Notes under the pieces: model-generated
The model's input: only the letters and a program-made list of their open reading frames with translations
What the model was told of the DNA's origin: nothing
The model's database searches: none
In this document: piece by piece, positions 46,483-55,604 of the stretch
Layout of the letters: the number at the start of each line of letters is the position of its first letter
Position numbering within the stretch: position 1 is the stretch's first letter
Assembly: GCA_013334325.1 (NCBI GenBank)
Contig: JAAXXT010000001.1
Span: 62,001-126,000 of the forward strand
Source: Erysipelotrichaceae bacterium
GTDB lineage: Bacteria; Bacillota_I; Bacilli_A; Erysipelotrichales; Erysipelotrichaceae
Direction: 5' to 3'
DNA: 64,000 nt
Program-made: the position numbers and the translations under genes

Positions 46483-47550
46483 TTATTCTTCACCTACTAC
46501 AGAAACTACGACGTGAGGAACTACCAGGTCAACAACTTTTTCAGCATCTTTTTTGACAACAACTGTGCCAGCAACTAATTTGTCATAGATTTCATCATAT
46601 TTTGCTTGATTGAAAGTTATGAACTTGGAAGTAGCCATTGGCAAGCCAACGCCGTCTTTAGTAACGTCTAAAGTAACGATCGTTTTACCTTTGAATGTTC
46701 CAGCATAATAATCTGTCAATGCTGCGAATACAGAGGTTGTTAAACCTTTTGTAGCTGAAGTAATGACAGAAGTAGAGTTGGAAGATTGGTCAACGTCAAC
46801 ACCGATAACTTTTGCGGAAGCAACTTCAGCAGCAGCCATAACGGACAAACCAGCACCGCCAGCAGCAGCGAAGATAACTTCGACGCCTTCAGAGTACCAA
46901 CCAGCAGCTTTTGTCTGGTGAGCAGCATCTGGAGCAAAGCTATTCAAGTATTCATACTTAACAGTAACAGTAACATTGAGTTCAGCAGCAGCAGCTTCAG
47001 CGCCTTGAACAAAGCCGTGTCCGAAACGAACAACAGCAGGAACAGCCATACCGCCCATAAAGCCTAATGAAGTATATCCGTCGATAACAGCAGCATAACC
47101 TGCCAAGAAGCCGGATTGTTCTTCAGCGTAATAGATGGCATAAACATTGTTTTCAATTTTGAAAGTAGCATAATCTTCAGTATGTGGATCAGCATCTAAT
47201 AAAACGAACTTAACTTCAGGATACAATGTTTGTGCTTCATAAACTGCTGGAGCAAACATATAACCAGGAGTAACTACAACTTTAGCTCCGCCGTCAACAG
47301 CCAAACCAATGGCTTCAACATAAGCAGCGGTAGATGCTTCGGTTGGTTTGTAGTAGTTATACGTGATATCGTTTTCATCTGCATACTGCTTAACGCCTTC
47401 CCATGCACCTTGGTTAAAGGATTTGTCATCGATTGTACCGATATCGGTAACCAATGCCAATTCATAGGTAGGAGTTTCTTCTTTCTTAGTGCAAGCAGTC
47501 AAGCTTACTACTATGAGAAGAACTGATAAAACAGCTAGAATCTTCTTCAT
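46483..47550 (-). CDS. nupN: BMP-family nucleoside-binding lipoprotein (NupN-like)
   Basis: Extracellular substrate-binding lipoprotein of the nucleoside importer. Signal peptide with lipobox LTAC, Cys20 being the lipidated residue; then TYELALVTDIGTIDDKSFNQG, the hallmark of BMP/Med proteins, and AAGGAGLSVMAAAE. The start MKKILAVL at 47550 has GGAGG; the six-codon longer frame lacks one. 355 residues. Alanine-rich and regular in codon use, as expected for an abundant protein. Confidence 0.93.
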   Translation of the reverse strand: MKKILAVLSVLLIVVSLTACTKKEETPTYELALVTDIGTIDDKSFNQGAWEGVKQYADENDITYNYYKPTEASTAAYVEAIGLAVDGGAKVVVTPGYMFAPAVYEAQTLYPEVKFVLLDADPHTEDYATFKIENNVYAIYYAEEQSGFLAGYAAVIDGYTSLGFMGGMAVPAVVRFGHGFVQGAEAAAAELNVTVTVKYEYLNSFAPDAAHQTKAAGWYSEGVEVIFAAAGGAGLSVMAAAEVASAKVIGVDVDQSSNSTSVITSATKGLTTSVFAALTDYYAGTFKGKTIVTLDVTKDGVGLPMATSKFITFNQAKYDEIYDKLVAGTVVVKKDAEKVVDLVVPHVVVSVVGEE

Positions 47551-47582
47551 TACATTCCTCCATGGCAAAACTTGCCACTTTT

Positions 47583-47611
47583 AGTTTATATTTTATAACT
47601 CATAAAGTCAA
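47583..47611 (-). promoter_or_regulatory. promoter of the nup operon
   Basis: TTGACT, 17-base spacer, TAAACT on the minus strand. The short leader contains a GGCAA/TTGCC hairpin just before the GGAGG site. Confidence 0.65.
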
Positions 47612-47621
47612 TTGAAGCGAC

Positions 47622-47652
47622 GAAAAAAAAGCGATTTTCATCAAAAATCGCT
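47622..47652 (-). terminator. intrinsic terminator of ftsK
   Basis: AGCGATTTT/AAAATCGCT stem with T run on the minus strand, overlapping the last codons of ftsK. Confidence 0.85.
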
Positions 47653-49731
47653 CTCATTATTTTTTCCATAGACATCTCTAGGTTTTGAGCCCTGTTGAGG
47701 TCCTATGATTCCCTTTTGTTCCAACATGTCCATAATGCGTGCAGCACGATTATAACCTAAGCCAAAATGCCGTTGAATGGTGGAAGTCGAGGCTCTTCGT
47801 GTATCTAAAACAAACTGTTTAACTTCTTCATATAAAGGATCTTCTGTCATATTCTTAAAGCCTGTTTCTTCTTCTGGATCATTGAGATGTAAGAAAGCAT
47901 CATCAAAATTAGGTTTGCGTTGAATGGAGGTCGCATCTGCTAATCTACGAACTTCATCGTCAGACACATATACCCCTTGGATACGAATGGAAGATGGTTC
48001 ACCTACCGGGAAAAACAACATATCCCCATAACCCAATAAACGTTCAGCACCTACATGATCCAAAATGGTTCTTGAATCGATACCACTGGATACTGCGAAA
48101 GCTATTCTTGAAGGGATATTCGCTTTGATGATTCCGGTGATGACATCCGTTGATGGACGTTGGGTCGCAACGATCAAATGGATACCTGCAGCTCTCGCCA
48201 ATTGAGTGATACGTTGGATACTGGATTCAACTTCTTTTCCCGCTACGATCATTAAATCAGCTAATTCATCAATAATAACGACTATCCAAGGCATGAATTC
48301 CAAATGATCTTGAGGTTGTTTAACTAAAAGCTCATTGTAGGTAGTGATGTTTCTAACGCCTACCTTTGAGAAAACTTCATAACGATTTTCCATCATATTG
48401 ACGATGACTCTAAGTACTTTTGCGGCTTCAGTCGCATCCGATATGACTGGACAAATTAAGTGAGGAATTTTTTGATAAGAAACAAACTCAACTTTTTTAG
48501 GATCGATAAGTAGTAATTTAACTTCATCAGGAGACGTTCTTAATAGAATGGTACTAATAAATGCGTTGATACATACGCTCTTACCACTTCCGGTTGCTCC
48601 TGCAATCAGTAAATGAGGCATCTTATCGAGCTCAGTATAAACAACCTTACCCATAAGATCTTTTCCTAAAGGAACGAGAAGTTTTTTATTAGTTCTATCC
48701 CCTATCGTAGGATCTTTCATCATTTCGCTCATACGAACTGGAATCATCTCTACATTAGGTATTTCAACACCAACGGCATTTCTTCCTGGAATTGGAGCTT
48801 CTATGCGTAATTCTTTTGCCTGTAGTTCCATTTTGATGTTGTCTTGAATGGAAGAAATCTTTGAAATCTTAATGTTAGAATCAGGTTTAACTTCAAATTT
48901 AGTGACGGCAGGACCAATATGAGTACCTATTAAAGTTGCATTGATCTCAAATTGATTCAATATTTCAATCAAACGTTTTCCCTTAACAACAGCAGCATTT
49001 TGATTCGCAACCGACTTATTTTTCAAAGGAACTTCATCTAAAAGATTTACAGAAGGTAAAGTATAGTTTCCAATACTATGGATGGTCGCAGCGGAAGTAG
49101 TTGGAATATCTGCGATGATGGTTTCTTTGATTGCTCTTCGTTTAGGCATAGGTTCATCAGGTTCGATAAACAAAGGTTGATCATCCTCTTCTTCTATTTC
49201 ACGAATTTTACGCTCTTTTCGTTTTAAATTCGGCCATAATTGATGATAATCAATTAGAAGCACAGAAGCGATGATAAAGAATACAAAAGCAACGATGATT
49301 GTACCTGTTCTAGCCACCATCACATTAAACAAAGTATATAAACCAATACTGAAAAACCCACCTTCATCACTTTCAACTTTAGAAAAAATATCGCCTAGTT
49401 TATTAAGCCAATCTCCTAAAGATGATGGGGATGCTGATCGTAAGATGGTGTTGAAAAGTAGAATACTTAACGTAAAGAGTACGATTGAAAACCATATTCT
49501 AAGTTTAAATACAGGCCATTTCCTAAAGATCAGTGTATAAAGAAAAAACAATCCAAAAACACCATATAAAACTTTATTGAATCCTGATCCAAATAAAATC
49601 ATCATTACATCATCGAAGAATTCACCAACAAGTCCAAAACGAGCAGCCATAATTAAAAGTAGACATAAGGAAATGAGAGAGTAGATAAAGATCAATAATT
49701 TAGTTTCTTTGGTTTTATTTTTTCTTGCCAT
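47641..49731 (-). CDS. ftsK: DNA translocase FtsK/SpoIIIE
   Basis: Septum-associated translocase that moves chromosome DNA. Four membrane segments in the first 165 residues, an acidic linker, then the RecA-like motor with Walker A GATGSGKS at 378-385 and Walker B VVIIDELADLM, and the C-terminal gamma winged helix (GYNRAARIMDMLEQKGIIGP). 696 residues, close to SpoIIIE. The start is 1 nt after the upstream RNase J-like gene. Confidence 0.96.
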   Translation of the reverse strand: MARKNKTKETKLLIFIYSLISLCLLLIMAARFGLVGEFFDDVMMILFGSGFNKVLYGVFGLFFLYTLIFRKWPVFKLRIWFSIVLFTLSILLFNTILRSASPSSLGDWLNKLGDIFSKVESDEGGFFSIGLYTLFNVMVARTGTIIVAFVFFIIASVLLIDYHQLWPNLKRKERKIREIEEEDDQPLFIEPDEPMPKRRAIKETIIADIPTTSAATIHSIGNYTLPSVNLLDEVPLKNKSVANQNAAVVKGKRLIEILNQFEINATLIGTHIGPAVTKFEVKPDSNIKISKISSIQDNIKMELQAKELRIEAPIPGRNAVGVEIPNVEMIPVRMSEMMKDPTIGDRTNKKLLVPLGKDLMGKVVYTELDKMPHLLIAGATGSGKSVCINAFISTILLRTSPDEVKLLLIDPKKVEFVSYQKIPHLICPVISDATEAAKVLRVIVNMMENRYEVFSKVGVRNITTYNELLVKQPQDHLEFMPWIVVIIDELADLMIVAGKEVESSIQRITQLARAAGIHLIVATQRPSTDVITGIIKANIPSRIAFAVSSGIDSRTILDHVGAERLLGYGDMLFFPVGEPSSIRIQGVYVSDDEVRRLADATSIQRKPNFDDAFLHLNDPEEETGFKNMTEDPLYEEVKQFVLDTRRASTSTIQRHFGLGYNRAARIMDMLEQKGIIGPQQGSKPRDVYGKNNESDF

Positions 49732-49732
49732 G

Positions 49733-51397
49733 TTATTCAGGGAGATTGAGTTCTACGATGACTGGAAGCAACAATGGACGCTTCCCTGTTTCTTTCATCA
49801 AATACTTTTGCATACGATCTTTAGCTTCTACACGCACTGCCATATTCTCATATTTCTTAGCGTTCACAAATTCATTGATGGTATTTTCAAAGACATTTCC
49901 AAGTTCTTTGACGATGTAGTCTGCATCTTTAAGATAAATGACTCCTCGTGATTGAACATCAGGACCACCTATTACTGCTTTAGAGTTAAAGTTGATGACC
50001 ATGCCTATTACAATAACGCCGTCTGTAGAGAGAAGTTCTCTGTCTTTGAGAATCAAACCAGAAACATCCAAGTGTTCATTCCCATCGATCATGATTTCTT
50101 CTAATTTTATCAATTGGGTCATATCTTTCAATTCGCCTTCTTTGAAAAACGCGATTTGACCATTATCTAAAACGATGATCTTATTGGCTTGATAGCCCAT
50201 ATCTAAGGCAACATTCGCATTGTTGATCAAATGACGATATTCTCCATGGATTGGAATGTAGTATTTTGGTTTTAGTAGATAAGTAATCATCTTGAGATCC
50301 TCAATCGAGGCATGCATAGACGTGACTTTCTTACGATCTAAAGTAATGATTGAAACATCTTCTTTATAGAGTTCATTTTCCATACGTCCAGATTCTTTTT
50401 CAGTACCAGGAACCATAGGTGATAGGATTACTACCGTATCTTCTTTTCGTAGTTCGATGAGTTTATCTTCTAGAGTAGCTATTTTATACATCGTATTGAA
50501 GACTTTAGGTCCACTTCCGGATACTAAAATAATCAAATCATCTCGTGTATTATTAAAATTCTCGCGACTAACTTCTATACCTACTGGCATTCTATAGTAA
50601 CCTAGTTTTTCAACCAATCTCAATAGATCACGTTGTTCATCGTTGTAGAAGAAAACTTTTTTCTTGTATTTCGCTGCGAGATCTAGTACTTCGATTAAAC
50701 GATAAACATTTTGTTCATAAAGGGTAACAATGATTCTATTGCTTGCTTCATCGAGAGCTTTCTCAAAATAAGAAGCAATCTTATGACTAGGTGAAGTATG
50801 ACCTGCTCTATCAGATCCAACAGATTCGGTTAATAAAGCGAGAACACCTTGTTTACCAAGTTCAGAGAATTCTGTAATATCACATTGGAAAGCTTCATTG
50901 TGCACATCAAAATCAATAATGAATTCACTGGTATATACGATCCAACCATATTCTGTCCATAAAGCTATCCCAAAAGCATCTGCCATAGAATGAGTGATCC
51001 CAAAAGTACGAATCTTTCTAGAACCTACAGTAAATGATCCATTACGTTTGATACGATGTATTTCTACATCTTTCAACTCATATTGTTTACATAGATTATC
51101 TAGTATCATGGCTGTTAATGGGGTCGTATAGACCGGTACTTTAGCTTCTTTGAGTAGATAAGGTAAAGCAGCCATAACATCGTCATGACCTTGGGTAATG
51201 AATACCGCTTTGATTCTATGTTTATTTTGAATGAGATATGAAAAATCTGGGATGATCATTTCTATGCCTAAATGATCCGCTGCTGGGTATTTTAAACCAG
51301 CATCGATGACAAAGATATCATCATTTATTTCGATGACGGTTAGATTCTTGCCGTCCTCATCTAAACCCCCTAAAGCGAAAAGGCGTATTTGTTCCAT
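49733..51397 (-). CDS. rnjB: RNase J-family protein with degenerate metal site (RNase J2-like)
   Basis: Beta-CASP metallo-beta-lactamase-fold protein of the RNase J family. The metal-binding motif normally THGHEDH is TQGHDDV (68-74), losing His69 and His74; GGxGEIGKN is GGLDEDGKN; TGDFK is TSEF. HGEY near the C-terminus is kept. It is probably catalytically weak or inactive, like J2 subunits that partner an active RNase J1 (not in this window). It adjoins ftsK, where rnjB lies near spoIIIE in Bacillus. Start MEQIRLFAL at 51397 has AGGAGG; 555 residues. Confidence 0.85.
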   Translation of the reverse strand: MEQIRLFALGGLDEDGKNLTVIEINDDIFVIDAGLKYPAADHLGIEMIIPDFSYLIQNKHRIKAVFITQGHDDVMAALPYLLKEAKVPVYTTPLTAMILDNLCKQYELKDVEIHRIKRNGSFTVGSRKIRTFGITHSMADAFGIALWTEYGWIVYTSEFIIDFDVHNEAFQCDITEFSELGKQGVLALLTESVGSDRAGHTSPSHKIASYFEKALDEASNRIIVTLYEQNVYRLIEVLDLAAKYKKKVFFYNDEQRDLLRLVEKLGYYRMPVGIEVSRENFNNTRDDLIILVSGSGPKVFNTMYKIATLEDKLIELRKEDTVVILSPMVPGTEKESGRMENELYKEDVSIITLDRKKVTSMHASIEDLKMITYLLKPKYYIPIHGEYRHLINNANVALDMGYQANKIIVLDNGQIAFFKEGELKDMTQLIKLEEIMIDGNEHLDVSGLILKDRELLSTDGVIVIGMVINFNSKAVIGGPDVQSRGVIYLKDADYIVKELGNVFENTINEFVNAKKYENMAVRVEAKDRMQKYLMKETGKRPLLLPVIVELNLPE

Positions 51398-51436
51398 TAT
51401 ATTCCTCCTAAACTGCAACAGTTATCTGATGTAGTT

Positions 51437-51442
51437 ATTATA
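51437..51442 (-). promoter_or_regulatory. -10 element upstream of rnjB
   Basis: Perfect TATAAT on the minus strand about 40 nt upstream of the start; -35 weak. Confidence 0.4.
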
Positions 51443-51470
51443 GTACAAATGTCTATGATAAGATAGTCCA

Positions 51471-52901
51471 CTACACTTGTTTACCTTGAAGTGTCCACGT
51501 TTTAGCTGAGATGATCTCAACCAATACGATTTCACCTATACAATCTGTAGTGGGTTTAAAATTCACTAATTTATTTGTTTCTGTATAACCACTATATACA
51601 TCTGAATTCTTTTTTGATGGTCCATCTACTAAAACAGAAACAGTTTTACCCACCATCGCTTGATTGTGCATCAAAGCATGAACACCTATTCGTTTATTGA
51701 GTCTTTGTAGACGATCATTTTTTTCACTTAAGGATACATTATCCACCATAGAAGCCGCAGGTGTTTTTTCTCGAGCAGAATATATGAATGAATAAACATT
51801 GTCAAATTGACAGTGATCAATCAACTCAAGTGTTTCTTGAAACTGAGCTTCTGATTCATTTGGAAATCCAACAATAATGTCAGTTGATAAGGCGATGTTT
51901 GGTACTTGAGACCTTAGTTTATCAAAAATAGTCAAATAGTCTTCTTTGGTATATCGTCTGCCCATGATTTTTAAGATCTCATTATTTCCTGATTGAAGTG
52001 GTAAATGGATAAAGGGCATTACATTGGGCATTTTAGCGATAACCCCAATCAATTTATCAGTAAAGTCCCAAGGATGACTCGTCATAAAACGAACTCTTGG
52101 GATATCTTTCAAGGCAACACTTTCTAAAAGATCCGCAAAATCAAAATCTAGATTGAGATCTTTCCCATAAGCGTTGACATTTTGGCCCAATAAAGTGACT
52201 TCTTTAAAGCCTTGATTAACAAGATCATCAACTTCAGATAAAATGTCTTCTTTTAAGCGTGAACGTTCTTTTCCACGAGTATAAGGCACGATACAATAAG
52301 TACAGAATTTATCACATCCATACATGATATTGACCCAAGCCTTGCTTTTATTGTTTCTTGAAACAGGAAGATTCTCATAGACTTCACCTTCTTTTGAGAA
52401 AACTTCAACAACTCTTTCTTTATTGAAGTAAGCTTGAATCAGAAGCTGAGGTAAACGATGTATATTATGGGTTCCAAATATAACATCCACTTGATGATAG
52501 GTCTTTAATAAACGATTGACGACATTTTCTTCTTGGGTCATACATCCACCCACCATTAAAACAACATCCGGACGTGTTTGTTTAATAACTTTCACATTTC
52601 CGATTTCTCCGAATACTTTATTCTCCGCATTCTCTCTTATCGCACAAGTATTGAATATGATCACATCTGCTTCGTTCATTTCATCACATTGTGTAAAAGA
52701 CATCTTTTCGAATATGCCTTTGATGGTTTCGCTGTCTCGTTCATTTGCTTGACACCCATAGGTACGAAGATAATAGGTCTTATCTTGGCCTATGTTGATA
52801 TATTGTTCTGGTATCTCAAAAAGGGATCTTTCGATCAATGTTTCATCGATGGATCTTTTTTGAGCCATTTTTAAATTAGGAAGATTCCAATCTTTATTCA
52901 T
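51471..52901 (-). CDS. miaB: tRNA-2-methylthio-N6-dimethylallyladenosine synthase MiaB
   Basis: Radical-SAM methylthiotransferase acting on i6A37 in tRNA. The N-terminal motif RTYGCQANERDSE, the radical-SAM motif CDKFCTYC with VPYTRGKERSR, and a C-terminal TRAM domain are present. The start MNKDWNLPN at 52901 has AAGGAG; 23 further in-frame codons upstream run into the terminator and ferredoxin gene. 476 residues. Confidence 0.95.
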   Translation of the reverse strand: MNKDWNLPNLKMAQKRSIDETLIERSLFEIPEQYINIGQDKTYYLRTYGCQANERDSETIKGIFEKMSFTQCDEMNEADVIIFNTCAIRENAENKVFGEIGNVKVIKQTRPDVVLMVGGCMTQEENVVNRLLKTYHQVDVIFGTHNIHRLPQLLIQAYFNKERVVEVFSKEGEVYENLPVSRNNKSKAWVNIMYGCDKFCTYCIVPYTRGKERSRLKEDILSEVDDLVNQGFKEVTLLGQNVNAYGKDLNLDFDFADLLESVALKDIPRVRFMTSHPWDFTDKLIGVIAKMPNVMPFIHLPLQSGNNEILKIMGRRYTKEDYLTIFDKLRSQVPNIALSTDIIVGFPNESEAQFQETLELIDHCQFDNVYSFIYSAREKTPAASMVDNVSLSEKNDRLQRLNKRIGVHALMHNQAMVGKTVSVLVDGPSKKNSDVYSGYTETNKLVNFKPTTDCIGEIVLVEIISAKTWTLQGKQV

Positions 52902-52911
52902 AGGACTCCTT

Positions 52912-52937
52912 AAAAAAACCAAGCAGTGCTTGGTTTT
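52912..52937 (-). terminator. intrinsic terminator after the ferredoxin gene
   Basis: AAACCAAGC/GCTTGGTTT stem (nine pairs, three-base loop) with T run on the minus strand, ending just before the miaB ribosome site. Confidence 0.82.
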
Positions 52938-53112
52938 ACTTTTGACTAATGGCTGAAGTCGGGCAAACACCGATGCAAGCCAAGCAATCGATACAGATTG
53001 ATTCCTCGCATTCAGCTAACCCATTCGCATCTAAGGACAATGCGCTTGTAGGGCAGACACCGATACAGGCACCACATCCAATACAAATATCTTTTGATAC
53101 AACAACTGGCAT
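52936..53112 (-). CDS. 2[4Fe-4S] ferredoxin
   Basis: 58-residue electron carrier. Two complete cluster motifs are visible: CIGCGACIGVCP (10-21) and CIDCLACIGVCP (40-51). The ORF starts MPVVVSKDICIGCG, with AGGAGG upstream. It lies directly before miaB in the same direction and could supply electrons to radical-SAM or MEP-pathway Fe-S enzymes; the partner is not shown by the sequence. Confidence 0.93.
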   Translation of the reverse strand: MPVVVSKDICIGCGACIGVCPTSALSLDANGLAECEESICIDCLACIGVCPTSAISQK

Positions 53113-53167
53113 GATTAAATCCTCCTTTAACGAAACAATTATAACATGATTTTATTTTTTCACAAGA

Positions 53168-53938
53168 TTAAGGGCGAATTTGAAGACGTGTTATTGAACG
53201 AGCTCTTCGATTGGATTCATCGATATCAATCAAAACTGCACAGAATTGAGCTTTATCTTCAGATACTGTAAATGTTTTGACTTCAAAACCTTTGAATTTG
53301 TCTAATACTTCAGTGATATCTCGACCTATGACACTGTTATATGGTCCGGTCATTCCCACATCACTGATGTAGGCACAAGATCCAATCAATCGTTCATCTG
53401 CGGTCTGAACATGCGTATGTGTACCTAACACAGCACTACAGGTATATTTAAATTGATGAGCGAAAGCAATTTTCTCACTGGTCGCTTCTGCGTGTAAATC
53501 AACAATAACGATCTTATCTTTAAAGAAAGGTAATAATTTCGCCATCGAGTCAAAAGGTGTTTCTTCTACATTGTTCATAAAAATAGATCCACATAGATTT
53601 AAAACGATGACCTTCGTTCCTTTGAGATCTACTTCTATAAAGCCTTTCCCAACATCCATCGGGGTAATATTGTAGGGTCTAACCAATCGATCAGCTTTCT
53701 CGATGTAGGTAAATATCTCAGATTTTGAGAACGCATGATTACCTAAAGTAACCACATCGATCCCATAGGACAGGATTTCTTTATAGTGAGCTTCGTTGAT
53801 GCCTTTTCCGTGAGTAACATTCTCCCCATTCGCAATGACCAAGTCGATGGCGTGTTCACTACGCAAAGAAGGCAACAGTTCTTTGACTGTTGCCCTTCCT
53901 GATTTACCGACGATATCACCGATAAATAATATTTTCAT
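53168..53938 (-). CDS. ymdB: YmdB-family metallophosphoesterase
   Basis: Calcineurin-like phosphodiesterase; Bacillus YmdB hydrolyses 2',3'-cAMP and affects biofilm and late adaptive responses. Metal ligands appear in FIGDIVGKSG (Asp8), NGENVTHG, GNHAF, DLHAE and GTHTHVQTAD. 256 residues. Its ATG overlaps the rny stop by one base; the rny-ymdB pairing is conserved in Firmicutes. Confidence 0.93.
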   Translation of the reverse strand: MKILFIGDIVGKSGRATVKELLPSLRSEHAIDLVIANGENVTHGKGINEAHYKEILSYGIDVVTLGNHAFSKSEIFTYIEKADRLVRPYNITPMDVGKGFIEVDLKGTKVIVLNLCGSIFMNNVEETPFDSMAKLLPFFKDKIVIVDLHAEATSEKIAFAHQFKYTCSAVLGTHTHVQTADERLIGSCAYISDVGMTGPYNSVIGRDITEVLDKFKGFEVKTFTVSEDKAQFCAVLIDIDESNRRARSITRLQIRP

Positions 53939-55497
53939 TACTTAGCGACTTCCTGTGCTCTAGATTCACGGATGACCGTGACTTTGATTTGACCAGGATA
54001 GGTCATCTCTGCTTCAATTTTTTCTTTTATTTCACGAGCTACTCTGTGACAACCCAAATCATCGAGTTTATCAGGCATAACCATGACACGGATCTCACGA
54101 CCAGCTTGAATCGCATAGGTCTTCTCAACGCCTTCAAAAGAGTTGGCGATGGTTTCTAGTTGTTCAAGACGTTTAATGTAGTTTTCCATACCTTCATAAC
54201 GGGCACCAGGTCTTGCAGCACTTAAAGTATCTGCAGCTTGAACCAATAATGAATAGATGTTGTCTGCTTTTTCATCTCCATGATGAGATTCAATGGAGTT
54301 GATGATGACATGGTGTTCGCCATGTTTCTTAGCGATCTTAGCGCCTAATTCAACATGACTACCTTCCATTTCAAAGTCGAGGGCTTTCCCGATATCATGC
54401 AACAAACCAGCACGTTTAGCCAATTGTTGATTGAGTCCAAGTTCAACAGCCATAATGCCTGCGATCTTAGAGACTTCCATGATATGAGATAAAGCATTTT
54501 GTCCATAAGAGTAGCGATAACGCATACGTCCTACGAGTTCAACGATTTCACGATCAACTTTACCGATGCCTAGTTTGAACAAAGCTTCTTCACCAGTTTT
54601 GATGATGGATTCTTTGAGTTCACCTTGTACACGAGTAACGACTTCTTCAATACGTCCAGGTTGAATGCGTCCATCTTTCAATAGAATTTCCAAAGCTTGA
54701 CGAGCTACTTCACGACGGATAGGATCAAAACAAGAAATCGTAATGGTTTCAGGTGTATCATCGATCAATAGATCAACTCCTGTTGCCTGTTCGATGGCAC
54801 GGATATTACGGCCTTCACGACCAATAATACGACCCTTCATTTCATCATTCGGTAAGTTGACGACACTAACGGTACGCTCAATGGTTTCTTCCTGAGCATA
54901 TCTTTGAATCGCTGTACCAATGATTTCTTTCGCGGCATCAGAAGCTCTTGATTTAGCTTGATCTTCTTCATCGCGGATATAAGCTTCAATTTCGTTTCTG
55001 GTCTTGTGTTTAACCACATCCAGTAATTCTTGTTTCGCACTCGCGGCACTCATGCCTGCGACACGTTCCAATTCGACGATCTGCACGTCAATTTTGTCTT
55101 GCAGATCTTTTTCCATCTTATCTAGACTTGATAGTTTGTCAGTAACTTGCTTATTTCTTTCGTCAAGTTGTTTTTCTTTCGAGGTCAACGTTTCATCTCT
55201 AAAACTGAGATTGTCTTCTCTACGGCCTAATTTTTGTTCTGATTCTTGTAATTCTTGCCGTCTTTCTTTCAGTTCTCGTTCTGCAGCCAGCTTAAGTTCA
55301 TAAGCTTGTGTTTTACCGTCTAAGACGGCTTGGCGCAAAATGTTTTCAGCTTTGATGGAAGCATCATCGATCATGAGCTTCGCTTTTTGTTGATCTCTAT
55401 TTAAACCTAACTTCGAGGCCATATACATAATGATGAGCCCCAAAGCAATACCTATAATACCAGCTAGTAAGGATGGAAATAAAGACTCTTGTCCCAT
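53938..55497 (-). CDS. rny: ribonuclease Y
   Basis: Membrane-bound endoribonuclease initiating mRNA decay. N-terminal transmembrane helix (about 7-27), long charged coiled coil to about 200, KH domain with IIGREGRNIRAIEQATG, and HD domain with HDIGKALDFEMEGSHVE. 519 residues as in Bacillus. AGGAGG precedes the ATG. A palindromic hairpin lies at the predicted 5' end of the transcript. Confidence 0.97.
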   Translation of the reverse strand: MGQESLFPSLLAGIIGIALGLIIMYMASKLGLNRDQQKAKLMIDDASIKAENILRQAVLDGKTQAYELKLAAERELKERRQELQESEQKLGRREDNLSFRDETLTSKEKQLDERNKQVTDKLSSLDKMEKDLQDKIDVQIVELERVAGMSAASAKQELLDVVKHKTRNEIEAYIRDEEDQAKSRASDAAKEIIGTAIQRYAQEETIERTVSVVNLPNDEMKGRIIGREGRNIRAIEQATGVDLLIDDTPETITISCFDPIRREVARQALEILLKDGRIQPGRIEEVVTRVQGELKESIIKTGEEALFKLGIGKVDREIVELVGRMRYRYSYGQNALSHIMEVSKIAGIMAVELGLNQQLAKRAGLLHDIGKALDFEMEGSHVELGAKIAKKHGEHHVIINSIESHHGDEKADNIYSLLVQAADTLSAARPGARYEGMENYIKRLEQLETIANSFEGVEKTYAIQAGREIRVMVMPDKLDDLGCHRVAREIKEKIEAEMTYPGQIKVTVIRESRAQEVAK

Positions 55498-55517
55498 ATT
55501 ATTTCCTCCTGCTTCTT

Positions 55518-55533
55518 AAGAGTAAATACTCTT
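55518..55533 (-). repeat. 16-bp perfect palindrome in the rny leader
   Basis: AAGAGTAaaTACTCTT on the plus strand (self-complementary), 5' of the rny ribosome site and at the predicted transcription start. Could form a 5'-terminal hairpin or be a protein-binding dyad. Confidence 0.6.
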
Positions 55534-55539
55534 GTCTAT

Positions 55540-55569
55540 ATAATAACCCATAAACGATGTGTTTCACAA
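55540..55569 (-). promoter_or_regulatory. candidate promoter of rny
   Basis: TTGTGA, 18-base spacer, TATTAT on the minus strand. Confidence 0.5.
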
Positions 55570-55579
55570 GCCAATGCAT

Positions 55580-55604
55580 TAAAAAGAGCCTTATTTGGCT
55601 CTTT
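55580..55604 (-). terminator. intrinsic terminator of recA
   Basis: AAGAGCC/GGCTCTT stem with AAATAA loop (minus strand) and five T residues at the recA 3' end. Confidence 0.88.

Noticed and set aside
46786-47067. Plus-strand ORFs antisense to the BMP lipoprotein gene
   Set aside because: Caused by alanine-rich GCA/GCT codons giving open complementary frames.
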